DNA of 64,000 nucleotides from Craterostigma plantagineum (GCA_027422505.1 JAPQWV010000018.1:11054001-11118000), one strand, 5' to 3'; positions 10,201 to 20,244 are shown, counted from the first letter of the stretch. Translations and numbers: made by a program. The notes: a model not told the origin generated them from the letters alone.

Positions 10201-12540
10201 CAAAAAACGGCCCCTAACAACCATAGAGATATGCTTCCAACAGCAAAAAACGTGCACGACCTCACGCAGTGCAGAGATAACTACACGACTGTATCTCTCG
10301 AAACCGTCAAAAGTATATAAACAGTGGAGGGACAATCCCACGTCCATTACACATAGGTAGAGGAACGACTGCAACATAGCTTGGCGACACCAAACAAATA
10401 CATAACACCATTTAAATTAAAATGAATAGAAAATGTTTTTTTCCACAAAATACGTACAGGAAACACCTTCAAAACGATCACACTCATTCACATATTTAAA
10501 ATCGACCATGTATGAGCCCCTATTTAAGAGACACCGACTTTCAATAGTCTTGTTTTTTGGGATTCATAGTACTATTATCAATTAGAATAACGTTGGCTTT
10601 GGTTGAACTAAAAAATGAAGTGCAATTATAATAACGTTATTAAAACAACATTATCATAATATGAAATTATTTATTGTCATCAAACAGATTATTGTCATCA
10701 AACAAAACCTTTGAATTACAAAAACATTTTCAACGGTATTGTATTCGCTGCGAATTTCGAGCCCTAATTCATATTTAAGAGACGATGACCTAACTCAGTT
10801 GCGGGGCTATAGTCGGGCGGAAAATTTCAATGGTGGAATTTGTAAGACCGATTGGATTGCAGTCGCCCATTCATCAGTACGTTTATGCAATTACAGTAAC
10901 TTGACCACTGAGTAACAAAATCCTTAGAACGTTCATTTAATGGAATTAACAAAACAAAACGACACAATTATATCATTGCTATTAAATAAATACATGTATC
11001 ATTAAACAACTCGTGCTACCTATTTAAAATCATTTTATCAATATAATGAAAATACGAAACGTAGAGCAAAACAGATGAACTACAAAATCATATTAAAGGT
11101 CGTTAAATGCAACAACCGAGATGACAATTGGTTCTCCGACCTATGATATTCCAAGCACCACATATTAAATTAAAATGAATAAAAATAGCACAATAAAGGT
11201 CAAACAAATAAAATCTATACTAATCGTCGCATTAATCACAAAAATCGTACGTGTAACACGTCCAAAACACCACACGAATCCCACGCATTGGGCCGCTAAG
11301 TGTACAACTGTATCATTACAAAACACCAACGACGATAACCCAAGTCTTGACAACCGTGCACGACTGTATTATTACAAAACACCAATGGTTATACCCAAAA
11401 AACGGCCCCTAACCACCATAGAGATATGCTTCCAACAGCAAAAAACGTGCACGACCTCACGCAGTCCAGAGATAACTACACGACCGTATCTCTCGAAACC
11501 GTCAAAAGTATATAAACAGTGGAGGGACAATCCCACGTCCATTACACATAGGTAGAGGAACGACTGCAATATAGCTTGGCGACACCAAACAAATACATAA
11601 CACCATTTAAATTAAAATGAACAGAAAATTTTTATTCCACAAAAATCGTACAGGAAACACATTCAAAACGATCACACTCATTCACGCATTTAAAATCGAC
11701 CATGTATGAGCCCCTATTTAAGAGACACCGACTTTCAATAGTTAAATTTGTATGACCAAAAAACGTACATGCAACACCTTCAAAATACCACACGAATCCC
11801 ACGCAATGGAATGAAAGGCACACGGCCATTTCATTACAAAACACCAATGGCGCTAACCAAAGAATGATCCTACCAACCTCAGAGATATGCCGTTGGCTGC
11901 AAAAATCGTGCACGACCTTACCTGCATCTATTTAAACCTGAAACAGTAAACAAACAGGGGAGAGATAATCCCACGACTGTGTCGAATTCTATCACAACTC
12001 CAGCAGACAATAGGTGGAGTAACGACTTCAATATAGATTGGAACACATCACATATCACACGCAATGGGATGATAAATGAACGACTGCATCATAAAAAAAG
12101 CCCGATGACAATAACCAAAAAAATGACTCCAACAATACACGACCTCACGCAGTCGCGACATAACCGCACTGCTGTACCTCTTTAAACCTGCAACAGTAAA
12201 CAAACAGACACACATACAGAACAACGATAAACAACCATGATATACAAAAAATTCATACCCGCAGGACGCTGCACGACTGTATCATAGCTTCAAACCTGCA
12301 ACAATAAAAAAACACACACAAATACGGAGCATCAATAAACAACAATGAAATACAAAACAACCCCACCAACACCAAAGCGTCCAGTCAGAACATATAAATA
12401 AGACTCCTATCCGAGATGACCCTTCGTCTAACGACTGATGATATTCCAAGCACCACATATTAAATTCAAGCGAATAAAAAATGCAAAATATTACCAAATA
12501 TCGATTAAATACAAGTCGCATTTATGAACATAAGGCTAAA

Positions 12541-13081
12541 GAGGACATTATTTTTACTATCTTTTTAATGGCATAAATACCCTCATGAACATCGGACGTC
12601 TCTCATAGCAGCCGGCTATAGGGGGTGGCAATGTTCGTAATAAAATCAACATATAAGCCTATATTCAAAACCCTTGACGAACTTTTATATAGTATAGATT
12701 ATATATACGTTTTTATTAAGCTTGTGTTTGGTTGGGTACTAGGGGGATTAGTGGGTATAAGATTAAAACTTTATACCCACCATTATAAACTATACCATCC
12801 AAACCCATCATTCCAACCAATGGGACTCGTGTTTATGATAAACTGTCTTCGGTCAATTTAAATTAATTTTAAAAAATAATATTAAAAAAAACACTACATG
12901 GCATTTTCATATTATCAATTAGCCCTTCCATTTTTAGATAATAATTATTTCACAATTAATATACGTATACATTATATAACATGCTTGTTTGGTAGCGAGA
13001 TTTATATTTAGGAGAGTTCGGATTAGTAAGGTTTGTATAAAACTAATTATTTGGTGTAAATAAAATGTGTGTTAGCTAGTG
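12541..13081. other. AT-rich spacer, possible remains of a small DNA transposon
   Basis: Phrases such as gtgtttggttgggtac (12724) and tgcttgtttggtagcgag (12981) resemble the ends of hAT-type MITEs. A loosely inverted partner (accaaataaggcc) lies at 14151-14163, beyond the Cassandra insertion. The match is short and no target duplication is seen, so this is only a possibility. Confidence 0.25.
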
Positions 13082-13499
13082 TGTAACACTCGGGACCGAT
13101 GAGGGCGGGGAGTGATCGCCTGTGCCAGAGAGGGGAAGGAGCGGCTCCTCGCGAGGCTTGTAGGTGGGGGGATAAATGAATGAACCGATTCCACACCCGA
13201 ATGAAATGAATCTTGAGACAAATAATGTATGGGCTTGTCAAGTTAAGAAATGGTATAGTAGGAGAATTGATTGCGCTACTCATATCACCAAACGTGCACC
13301 TTCCTTTTCGGTAGTCCATCCATAAGAACTTCAAAGTTAAGCGTGCTTGACTTGGAGTAGCACTGGGATGGATGACCCCCTGGGAAGTAGCTCAGGGTGC
13401 GTGTGGTGCAAATCACGCTGGAAGGCTAGTGTTGATACAGTGGGGCCAGACGATCAATGAAGTGCAGTGGGCCCAACCCCTGGTCCCGAGAAAGACTGT
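13082..13499 (+). repeat. Cassandra 5' LTR
   Basis: Begins TGTAACACTCGGGACC; the end was set by alignment with the other LTR, just upstream of the primer site. It differs from the 3' LTR by scattered substitutions and small indels, so the insertion is not recent. Confidence 0.8.
13321..13387 (+). promoter_or_regulatory. 5S-rRNA-like Pol III promoter segment in Cassandra 5' LTR
   Basis: AAAGTTAAGCGTGCTTGACT (box A-like) followed by GGATGGATGACCCCCTGGGA (box C-like) matches the plant 5S rRNA gene interior. The rest of a 5S gene is absent, so this is a promoter-like segment and not an rRNA gene. Confidence 0.85.
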
Positions 13500-13505
13500 T
13501 TCAGA

Positions 13506-13517
13506 TGGTATCAGAGC
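13506..13517 (+). other. Primer-binding site (initiator tRNA-Met) of Cassandra
   Basis: TGGTATCAGAGC, six bases after the inferred 5' LTR end. Confidence 0.9.
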
Positions 13518-13573
13518 ACAATTCTCACAATACGGCGTGGTTCGGGGACGAACCAAGTGAAAGCTGGTGGGCA

Positions 13574-13991
13574 TGTAACACCCGGGGCCGATGAGGGCGG
13601 GGAGTGATCGCTGGTGCCAGAGAGGGGCACGGACAAGCAGCGGCTCCTGGCGAGGCTTCTAGACGGAGGGATACATGAATGAACTGATTCCACACCCGAA
13701 TGAGAGGGACCATGAGACTGACAATGTATGGGCTTGTCAAGTTAAGGAATGGTACAGTAGGAGAATTGATTGCGATACTCATATCACCAATGGTGCACCT
13801 TCCTTTTCGGGAGTCCATCCATAAGAACTTCAAAGTTAAGCGTGCTTAACTTGGAGTAGCACTTGGATGAGTGACCCCCTGGGAAGGTGCGTGCAGTGCA
13901 AAGCACGCTGGAAGGCTAGTGGTGATACAGTGGGACCAGACAATTAATGAAGTGAAGTGGGCCCAACCCCATATGTCCCGAGAGCAACTGT
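13574..13991 (+). repeat. Cassandra 3' LTR
   Basis: Begins TGTAACACCCGGGGCC and carries its own 5S-like segment at 13818-13886 (AAAGTTAAGCGTGCTTAACT and GAGTGACCCCCTGGGAAGG). Confidence 0.8.
13818..13886 (+). promoter_or_regulatory. 5S-rRNA-like Pol III promoter segment in Cassandra 3' LTR
   Basis: Second copy of the 5S-like internal promoter. Box C differs slightly from the 5' LTR copy (GGATGAGTGACC here, GGATGGATGACC there). Confidence 0.85.
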
Positions 13992-14676
13992 TAGTAAGTT
14001 TAGATAAACACATCTCAGGGTGTGTGTTTATCCGGAGCCGTGAGCATGAGTTTAGACTTGAGTTATATAAACATGGTTTAAATATATATATATATGAACG
14101 AAACACTTAAACATGTTCTAAATCTACTTATAAAGCACCAAAATTCATAAACCAAATAAGGCCTAAGTGTACAAAAATACTAGTGTTCATAATTTCTCCG
14201 CATAAATAATTTACTTTTTGTGGTATTAACGGTCCTCAATGTTTCCCACTTTGAGGTCAGTTTCACATTTTCATATTGATGTACGGTAAAGAGTAAATAC
14301 TTATGTTTATATATTTCTGTAACTGGAATTTCAAGAGAAAAAATAAGAAAATTCAAAGCACTATTTCTCGAAATCATAGGTTTAGCCAAAGTGCATTAAA
14401 ATACCTACGATTGAAATTGAACAGAAATCCCCATGGTTAACTTAATCATTCGTTTATCGCCGTTTACACTTCCTAAATGGGTGGAGGTGCATATGCCATG
14501 TTTTAAAGACATAAAAGGGTATGATGCTAACTTGAGCACTGAAGTTAGTTGTGCGCCATAAAAAGAAGCGTAAGGTAATAACATGCATTTTCGTACATCC
14601 ACGTGTGGATATAACATAATTTACCCTTCTATGTTATTAATAGAATTTTAAACAATTTATTTCATTTAAAATTCAG
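13992..14676. other. AT-rich spacer
   Basis: No gene recognised. A short hairpin, GATAAACACA paired with TGTGTTTATC, lies at about 14003-14033. A TATATATATATATA run lies near 14080. Confidence 0.4.
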
Positions 14677-14712
14677 TATCAGAGCCAGGTTTGCTTTGAT
14701 CTCAGCCTGGAG

Positions 14713-15838
14713 ATGTCGGATAATCAATACACGACACTACGAAGTCGGGTTTCCGAGTTGGAACGGAAACCTGCCATGGTGTACGATCTGATTTCGCCAC
14801 CACCAGGCGAAACTGTGGGGGGGATATTCCACAGAATGCTGGCTTTAGAAGAGGGTTCGCAAGCCTCAAGCACCCAAGTGGAAAGGATGCGTGAGAAACT
14901 GCGGGTTCTAAGGCGGGCAGTTGCGAACATTCCAGGAGGGACGAACCAGACAAAAGCTAGGGAGCCTAGATGTTTCTCTGGGACGAGGAATGCCAAGTTG
15001 TTGAAAAACTTCCTTTGGGATATGGAAACCTACTTTCGGGTTTGTCGGGTTCCAGACGCCGAAAAGGTGACAGTCGCAAGTCCGTATCTTGAGGGAGATG
15101 CGAAACTCTGGTGGCGGGCAAAACTCTCGGGTGATGCGGCAGCAAACCGAGAAGAGATCGGTACATGGGAGGCCTTGAAGAAGGAATTGAAGGGTCAGTT
15201 CCTCCCTGGCGACACGTCGTGGATTGCAAAGGAATACCTGCGTAAACTGAGGCACACAGAGACTATAAGAGCGTATGTGACGGAGTTTCACTCGCTCTTG
15301 TTGGACATACGAGAGATGTTCGAAGAAGATAAGCTGTTCAATTTCATGTCAGGATTACAGCCATGGGTGCAGGCGAAGCTGCATCGGCAAGGTGTCCAGG
15401 ACGTGAATGCTGCGACGGACGCGGCAGAAGGTGGACTTCCAGACGGTTACGGAACCTGAGGCAAGACGTGATCGTTGGAAGAAGAAAGACATGTCCGAGG
15501 GGAAGGACAGGTCTTGTGAAATCACCAAAACCAGGGAAGTGATGGTTACTAAATCGAAAGAGAAGCAACCTCTGACGATGGATAGGACCAACAAGGGATG
15601 CTTCATCTGCTATGGTGATCACCTAATGCGGAACTGCCCAAAGCGTACGAAGTTGGATGCTATTGTTGCTGCGGAGCAATCAAGCGATGAGGAGGTGGAA
15701 CCCTCAAGAGTCAGTTCGTTGCAATTGGTGGCGGCAGATCGTACTAGGGGCCTTCGTCTTAGCGAGAAGGTCCCGAACCCCACTACCTTGACGAGGGCGT
15801 CGAGTGCTTTGAGTGGGGGTGGTTTGTTAGACCCCTAA
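14713..15838 (+). pseudogene. gag: Gypsy-type Gag, copy A, frameshifted
   Basis: The N-terminal part (14713 onward) holds a coiled segment, then the retrotransposon gag core: CFSGTRNAKLLKNFLWDMET, ASPYLEGDAKLWWRAK, LKGQFLPGDTSWIAKEYLRK, VTEFHSLLLDI and FNFMSGLQPW. The frame ends early at 15459 because 5 bp (cgctt in copy C) are missing near 15430. The C-terminal part continues in another frame (15407-15838) with a zinc knuckle CFICYGDHLMRNC, intact here. The final codons run into the LTR, with the stop about 11 bp inside it. Gag would form virus-like particles and bind RNA. The frameshift should prevent a full product. Confidence 0.85.
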
Positions 15839-16157
15839 CTTTGGGGCATGGCGTGGCCGTGCGTCACCTTCGGCTAAGGGTGCACGTGCCACGCATATGT
15901 GGGCGTTTGCTTGGTGGGACGCCCCGCCTGGCCAGGGCTTGGCCAGGCTTTGTGAGGGACACGGCTCGCGCGGCACAATGCGCGCGGGCAAGGCAGGGCA
16001 GCGCGCGCGGCACTGCGCGCTGGCCTGGCCACGATGGGCGAGTCGTGAAGTGCGGGGGGCGCGCAAGGCATTCGACATTGGCGCGCGAAGTAGGCACTGC
16101 GCGCAACGGCACAAAGTTGGCAAGGATGTGCGCGCGGCGTGCGCAACAATCAGGCGG

Positions 16158-16281
16158 ACATGTGCGGAACTCATGCGCGACGAGCGGGATCCTTAGGCAG
16201 GACGCGCGCGCTAAGGCAGACATGTGCGGGACTCATGCGCGATGTGCGGTGCCCTTGGACGGGACGCGCATGCACTGATGG
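16158..16281 (+). repeat. ~63-bp tandem repeat in TR-GAG LTR
   Basis: Two adjacent units begin GACATGTGCGGAACTCATGC and GACATGTGCGGGACTCATGC and share GCGCGA and GGACGCGC blocks. The same pair is present in copy C (about 23199-23330). A second simpler repeat, CAGGGCGGTTTGGCTT, recurs at 16400-16480. Confidence 0.75.
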
Positions 16282-16620
16282 CCTGATGTGCGGGACATTG
16301 GCGCTGGCTTGGCGCAGCGCCTAACTATGTGGGCGACATTTTTGGCCCATTGCCAAGATGGCTCGGCTGGCTTGGCCCGGCGAGCGGTTGCGACAGTTTC
16401 TGGGGCAGTTTGGCTTAGCGAGAAGTTACCAGGGCGGTTTGGCTTGGCTTGGTACCAGGGCAGTTGGACTGGCCTGGCGAGCAGTTCCAAGACTCAGCCT
16501 GGCTGGAAACCACCCTGAGTCAGCAAGCAAGAAACTGCCTGGCGGCTGGCAGTTTCAGTCCGCAAAGAAACCTCCCCGGAGCAGTTTAGCCCGTTTGATC
16601 TTAGCCAACTGAATGGTGTC

Positions 16621-16629
16621 TTTATATAG
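16621..16629 (+). promoter_or_regulatory. TATA box of TR-GAG LTR
   Basis: TTTATATAG, kept in copies A, B (near 17590) and C (near 23676), about 90 bp before AATAAA. The spacing fits a U3/R start followed by a poly(A) signal. Confidence 0.55.
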
Positions 16630-16769
16630 CTTATGTTGCCTTGTATTTTAGGCATCCGAAATAGTGCTGTAAAGTGTGTTCTTGTGAGTCTTGGTATCTT
16701 TTTGGGAATAAAAGAAAAAGGTTGGGCTTTGCCCGTATCTCTGTTGTTTGCTAACATAATCAATCAAAC

Positions 16770-16997
16770 ACTTTTCTAAGTGTTCGAGGTTCGTGCGGCC
16801 TAACTCGCTCCCGTTCAAGTTAGTCAGCCCTTCGCAATCACTCGAATTCTTTTCCTCACAGAACTCTCATGTTTGAGTGCTTAAGCGTGTCTTTGTTTGA
16901 TTAAGTTAGCAAACAACAGAGATACGGGCAAAGCCCAACCTTTTTCTTTTATTCCAAAAAGATACCAGGACTCACAAGAACACACTTTACAGCACTC
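16770..16997 (-). repeat. Inverted LTR segment inside copy A LTR
   Basis: The sequence from CACTTTTCTAAGTGTTCGAG to TTACAGCACT is the reverse complement of the last part of the LTR. It pairs with forward segments on both sides (16668-16765 and 16997-17100), giving a fold-back structure. Confidence 0.85.
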
Positions 16998-17124
16998 AAA
17001 CACGAGAGCTCTGTGAGGAAAAGAATTCGAGTGATTGCGAAGGGCTGACTAACTTGAACGGGAGCGAGTTAGGCCGCAAGACACTTAGAAAATATTCTAA
17101 GTAAACTAAAAGGGGCGTGACCTT

Positions 17125-17625
17125 TGGTATCAGAGCCAGGTTTGCTTTGATCTCAATACACGACACTGCGAAGTCGGGTTTCCGAGTTGGAACGGAAACT
17201 TGCCATGGTGTACGATCTGATTTCGCCACCACGAGGCGAAACTGTGGATGGGATATTCCACAGAATGCTGGCTTTAGAAGAGGGTTCGCAAGCCTCAAGC
17301 ACCCAAGTGGAAAGGATGCGTGAGAAACTGTGGGTTCTAAGGCGAGCGGTTGCGACAGTTTCCAGGGCGGTTTGGCTTAGCGAGAAGTTACCAGGGCGGT
17401 TTGGCTTGGCTTGGTAAGCAGTTTCCAGGGCAGTTGGACTGGCTTGGCGAGCAGTTCCAAGACTCAGCCTGCCCGAAAACCACCCTGAGTCAGCAAGCAA
17501 GAAACTGCCTGGCGGCTGGCAGTTTCAGTCCGCAAAGAAACCTCCACGGAGCAGTTTAGCCCGTTTGATCTTAGCCAACTGAATATCTTTATATAGCTTA
17601 TGTTGCCTTGTATTTTAGGCACCGA
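17125..17625 (+). mobile_element. TR-GAG copy B, deletion derivative
   Basis: Primer site TGGTATCAGAGC (17125-17136), then about 210 bp of the start of gag. The first 22 bp of the gag start region, with the ATG, are deleted between two TCA triplets (GATCTCAATACACG). At about 17345-17358 gag jumps into the LTR core at a shared GGCGAGCGGTTGCGA-like segment, deleting most of gag and the first part of the LTR. The LTR portion runs to about 17625, where Copia-3 sequence begins. It encodes nothing. Confidence 0.8.
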
Positions 17626-17639
17626 CATAGTGCTCTTCA

Positions 17640-18349
17640 GTGGTTTGGTCATTATATCTGCGAGTTGATATTCAGTATGACATTGAACCAATTTTACTAC
17701 TCCGTCTTTCGTAAGCTCACGAAGAAAATGGAATCTGACATCTATATGTTTGCTTCGACCACGCAACACAGGATTCTTTGAGAGCTCAATAGCCGAACTG
17801 CTATCACAAAGAATGGTTGTTTCACCACATTCAACATCACTCAGATTGCTCAAAATTCTCCTTAACCAGACAGCTTGACATGCACACGAGGCTGCTGCAA
17901 CGAATTTGGCTTCGGTCGTGGACAGTGTGACTATATGTTGTTTCTTTGATGATCACGAAACTGCTGCAGAATTCTGTAGAAAGACATAGCCAGAAGTATT
18001 CTCTCTGTCGTCTAAATCCCCAGCATAATCGTTATCCGTAAGCGATTAACTCTGTGTGTCCTCCTTTCTTGTAAAATATGCCCAGCACAATTGTTCCTTT
18101 TATGTATCTTAGTACCCGTTTTGCAGCTTGAAGGTGTAGTTCTGTAGGATGCTCCATATACCTGCTCAAAAGACTCACAACATACATCATGTCCGGCCGA
18201 GTAGCAATTAAATACATCAAACTGCCGATTAATTGCTTGTAGTGCCTATTGTCCACCCTTACACCATTTTCATCTTTAGTAACCTTTGAGCCTGGGACGA
18301 TGGGATTACAAACGGGGTTGCATTTATCCATGTTGAATCTTTCCAGCAC
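17640..18349 (-). pseudogene. pol: Copia-3 end of RT and RNase H
   Basis: SLMYLIATRPDMMYVVSLLS (18349-18032) is the RT/RNase H connection. RNase H continues with DSSSAIELSKNPVLRGRSKH, HTEYQLADIMTKPLKS (17853-17640), with stops between the parts (around 18030 and 17950). The frame then runs into foreign LTR sequence. It is non-functional. Confidence 0.8.
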
Positions 18350-19540
18350 CTCTTCGGCATATCAGACTCGTGCATCATAGAGCTTTTAAATTCAAGGAAC
18401 ATTTGCTCATCATCACCAGTAAAAATCAAATCGCCGACGTAAAGGCAAGCAATCAAACATTTACCTCCTTTTTCAGTTTTCATGAACAAAGTATGTTCGT
18501 ACGGACACCGTTGAAAACCTTCCTTAATAAAGTATGACTCGATACGGCTAAGCTCTCGGCGCCTGCTTTAATTCATATAAAGCCTTTTTTAGCTGGTAGA
18601 CTTTTTGTTCAGCATCCTTTTTGATATATCCAAGTGGTTGCTCAACATAAACTTCTTCATTAAGTTCCCCGTGGAGAAAAGCAGATTTAACATCAAGCTG
18701 GAAAATTTGCCATCCTTTCTGAGCAGCCAAAGATATCACCAGCCGAATTCTTTCAAGACGAGCTACAGGTGCAAAAACTTCCGTATAATCAATGCCGTGC
18801 TTCTGGACATATCCTTTTGCGACCAAGCGTGCCTTATACTTCTCTATTTCACCATTTTCGTTTGTTTTTGTTTTGTACACCAAATTCACCCCGATCTTCT
18901 TTGCCCCAACAGGTAGGTTTGTCAGTTCCCAAGTGCCATTTTTCTCTATTGATTCAATCTCTGCATCCATTGCTGCTCTCCATTTAGCATTCTTTTGTGT
19001 TGTTTCAAATAAAGTCGGAGCATTACCTGCAAACATGGCCAAAATGTTTGTTTCTTCATCTTCTGACAAGCCTTCCCCGCTAACATAATCTTGCATCCAA
19101 GCTGGCTGTTGTCGTGTTCGAGAAACAGAATCTTCAAGTGGCATGATATCAGCTGAATTCGACAAGTGTTCGTCATTTAAGCCATCAGCTTCCTCATTTG
19201 CAATTCCTGCGACATCATCATCTTCAGATTCATCAGGATGTATGTCTGATTCTCGTTCCCAATTCAAGTCCATCAGAATAGATTCTTCGTGACACTTATC
19301 CCAATCCCAAGTTTTCTCTTCTTCAAAAACCACATCTCGACTTATAATGATCTTTTGAGAGAAAGGATTATATAGTCGATATGCTTTGGATTCCTCGCTA
19401 ACTCCAAGAAAAATGCATTTGCTGCTTTTATCATCGAGTTTAGCTCTGCTATGATTTGAAATGTGAACGTGTGCTATGCATCCGAACACTCTGAAGTAAG
19501 AAACTGATGGTATGATTCCGCTCATGCTTCCTCTGGACAT
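18350..19540 (-). pseudogene. pol: Copia-3 integrase C-terminus and reverse transcriptase
   Basis: The long segment 19540-18548 starts in the integrase C-terminal region (FRVFGCIAHVHI, KCIFLGVSEESKAYRLYNP) and passes into RT ([65 protein letters not shown]). The following piece (18489-18350) carries the catalytic motif as YVGD instead of YVDD (codon 18433-18435, GGC). The second Asp remains but the first is lost, which should abolish polymerase activity. Breaks occur near 18550 and 18350. Confidence 0.85.
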
Positions 19541-19592
19541 TTGTTTTGTACAGCAAGTGTTGGACTCCTATTAAGAATGTAAATCGTCCACT

Positions 19593-20000
19593 TTACAGCC
19601 TCTGGCCAAAACCTTTTTGGAATTTTCTTTCCCGACAACATGCTTCGGACCATGTCATGATTGTTCGATTCTTCCGCTCTGCTACGCCGTTTTGTTGAGG
19701 GGTATATGCCGCCGTTAATTGTCTGCGAATACCATTCTTATTGCAAAAATCAGTAAATTCAAGTGACGTAAACTCTCCCCCACGGTCAGTGCGAAGACAT
19801 TTAATAGGTAAACCACTCTCCTTTTCAACACAATTTTTATGTTGTTTGAAAATAAACCCAGACTTTGCGACTGAAGTCATTGATAAAGGTAATCATGTAC
19901 CTTTTATTTCTGTTCGATGCAGGATTTATCGGTCCGCATATATCGCTATGAATTAGCTCAAGGCATTGAAAGCTCTCCATGTACTTACCCTCGGAAACAG
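19593..20000 (-). pseudogene. pol: Copia-3 integrase core
   Basis: LRTDRGGEFTSLEFTDFCNK carries the second catalytic Asp, and TPQQNGVAERKNRT carries the catalytic Glu. The region with the first Asp is degenerate. The frame is lost after the Glu (VRSMLxx replaced by unrelated residues), so it is broken. Confidence 0.8.
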
Positions 20001-20244
20001 AAGTCTTTGTTGTTTCCCACTAGACAATCTTCGTATATTTTTGATGTAGTGTTGAAACTAGGCAACCCTTTCACCATTCTCTTTCATTGAAGAAGGTCCA
20101 AACCGCTGAAACTGAGATGTCCATATCTACAGTGCCAAAGTCGTGTTAGATCATCAATGAAAGCGTTGAAGCACGTCTGCTCTTTAAATTGAATCTCAGC
20201 AAATAACTTGAACATTTGATTAGAGGACATAGCGAGCTCTATAA

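Larger units (their letters stand above)
8876..12540. repeat. Tandem array, period about 1.2 kb, three main copies and decayed edges
   Basis: The same blocks recur in the same order. The block cccctaacaaccacagagat occurs near 9001, 10212 and 11406 (third copy with one change). A pair of atttattgtcatcaaacaga phrases occurs near 9452 and 10670. The block tgatattccaagcaccacat occurs near 9930, 11147 and 12431. Copy 1 is about 8880-10050 and copy 2 about 10050-11270. Copy 3, from 11270, lacks its middle: near 11745 it jumps from the tttcaatag block to the cacacgaatcccacgc block. Beyond 11760 the sequence is a chain of degenerate pieces. No long reading frame is conserved between copies, which argues against a coding role. 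Short reading frames inside are repeated shadows. It may be a young satellite-like expansion or the tandem part of a larger non-coding element. Confidence 0.85.
13082..13991 (+). mobile_element. Cassandra-type TRIM retrotransposon, nearly complete
   Basis: Two direct repeats of about 418 bp (13082-13499 and 13574-13991) both begin TGTAACAC and enclose an internal region of only about 74 bp. The internal region holds TGGTATCAGAGC (13506-13517), the primer site for initiator tRNA-Met, and a purine-rich tract just before the second repeat. Each repeat contains a segment like the internal promoter of plant 5S rRNA. Together these define Cassandra, a terminal-repeat retrotransposon in miniature that encodes no protein and is thought to depend on other elements. 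Flanking TAGTG and TAGTA may be a target duplication with one change; the exact 3' LTR end is uncertain by a few bases. Confidence 0.9.
15825..17122 (+). repeat. TR-GAG 3' LTR, copy A, with internal inversion and GC-rich core
   Basis: Begins TGTTAGACCCCTAACTTTGG. The core (15840-16500) is strikingly GC-rich and carries minisatellite-like repeats. A TATA box (tttatatagc, 16621) and an aataaa (16707) follow. From 16770 to about 16997 the LTR runs in reverse, then runs forward again to AGGGGCGTGACC at 17111-17122, next to the primer site at 17125. The order is forward X, reversed XZY, forward Y. Confidence 0.8.
14677..17124 (+). mobile_element. TR-GAG-type LTR element, copy A, lacking its 5' LTR
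   Basis: A gag-only LTR element. The left edge falls inside the primer site (TATCAGAGCC at 14677, preceded by unrelated AT-rich DNA), so the 5' LTR is missing. Gag follows at 14713, then a purine tract (AGTGGGGGTGG) and an LTR from 15825. There is no protease, RT, RNase H or integrase between gag and the LTR. The related copy C has the same gag-to-LTR arrangement, so this is the form of the family and not a chance deletion. Plant non-autonomous elements with only gag are known as TR-GAG. The LTR here contains an inverted copy of part of itself (16770-16997). Confidence 0.85.

Noticed and set aside
9984..10400. Repeated cysteine-rich minus-strand frames (9196, 10377, 11569) as a small secreted protein family
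   Set aside because: They recur because the array repeats. Frame ends differ among copies, no signal peptide is convincing, and substitutions do not preserve codons.
8876..12540. A CRISPR array
   Set aside because: The unit is about 1.2 kb in a plant nuclear context, without short palindromic repeats and uniform spacers.
13321..13387. A 5S rRNA gene
   Set aside because: Only the internal promoter part matches, within Cassandra LTRs. The full 5S gene and tandem spacer structure are absent.
15841..16612. Many overlapping open frames on both strands in the GC-rich LTR core
   Set aside because: High GC and repeats remove stop codons by chance. The frames are not conserved between copies A and C and match no family.
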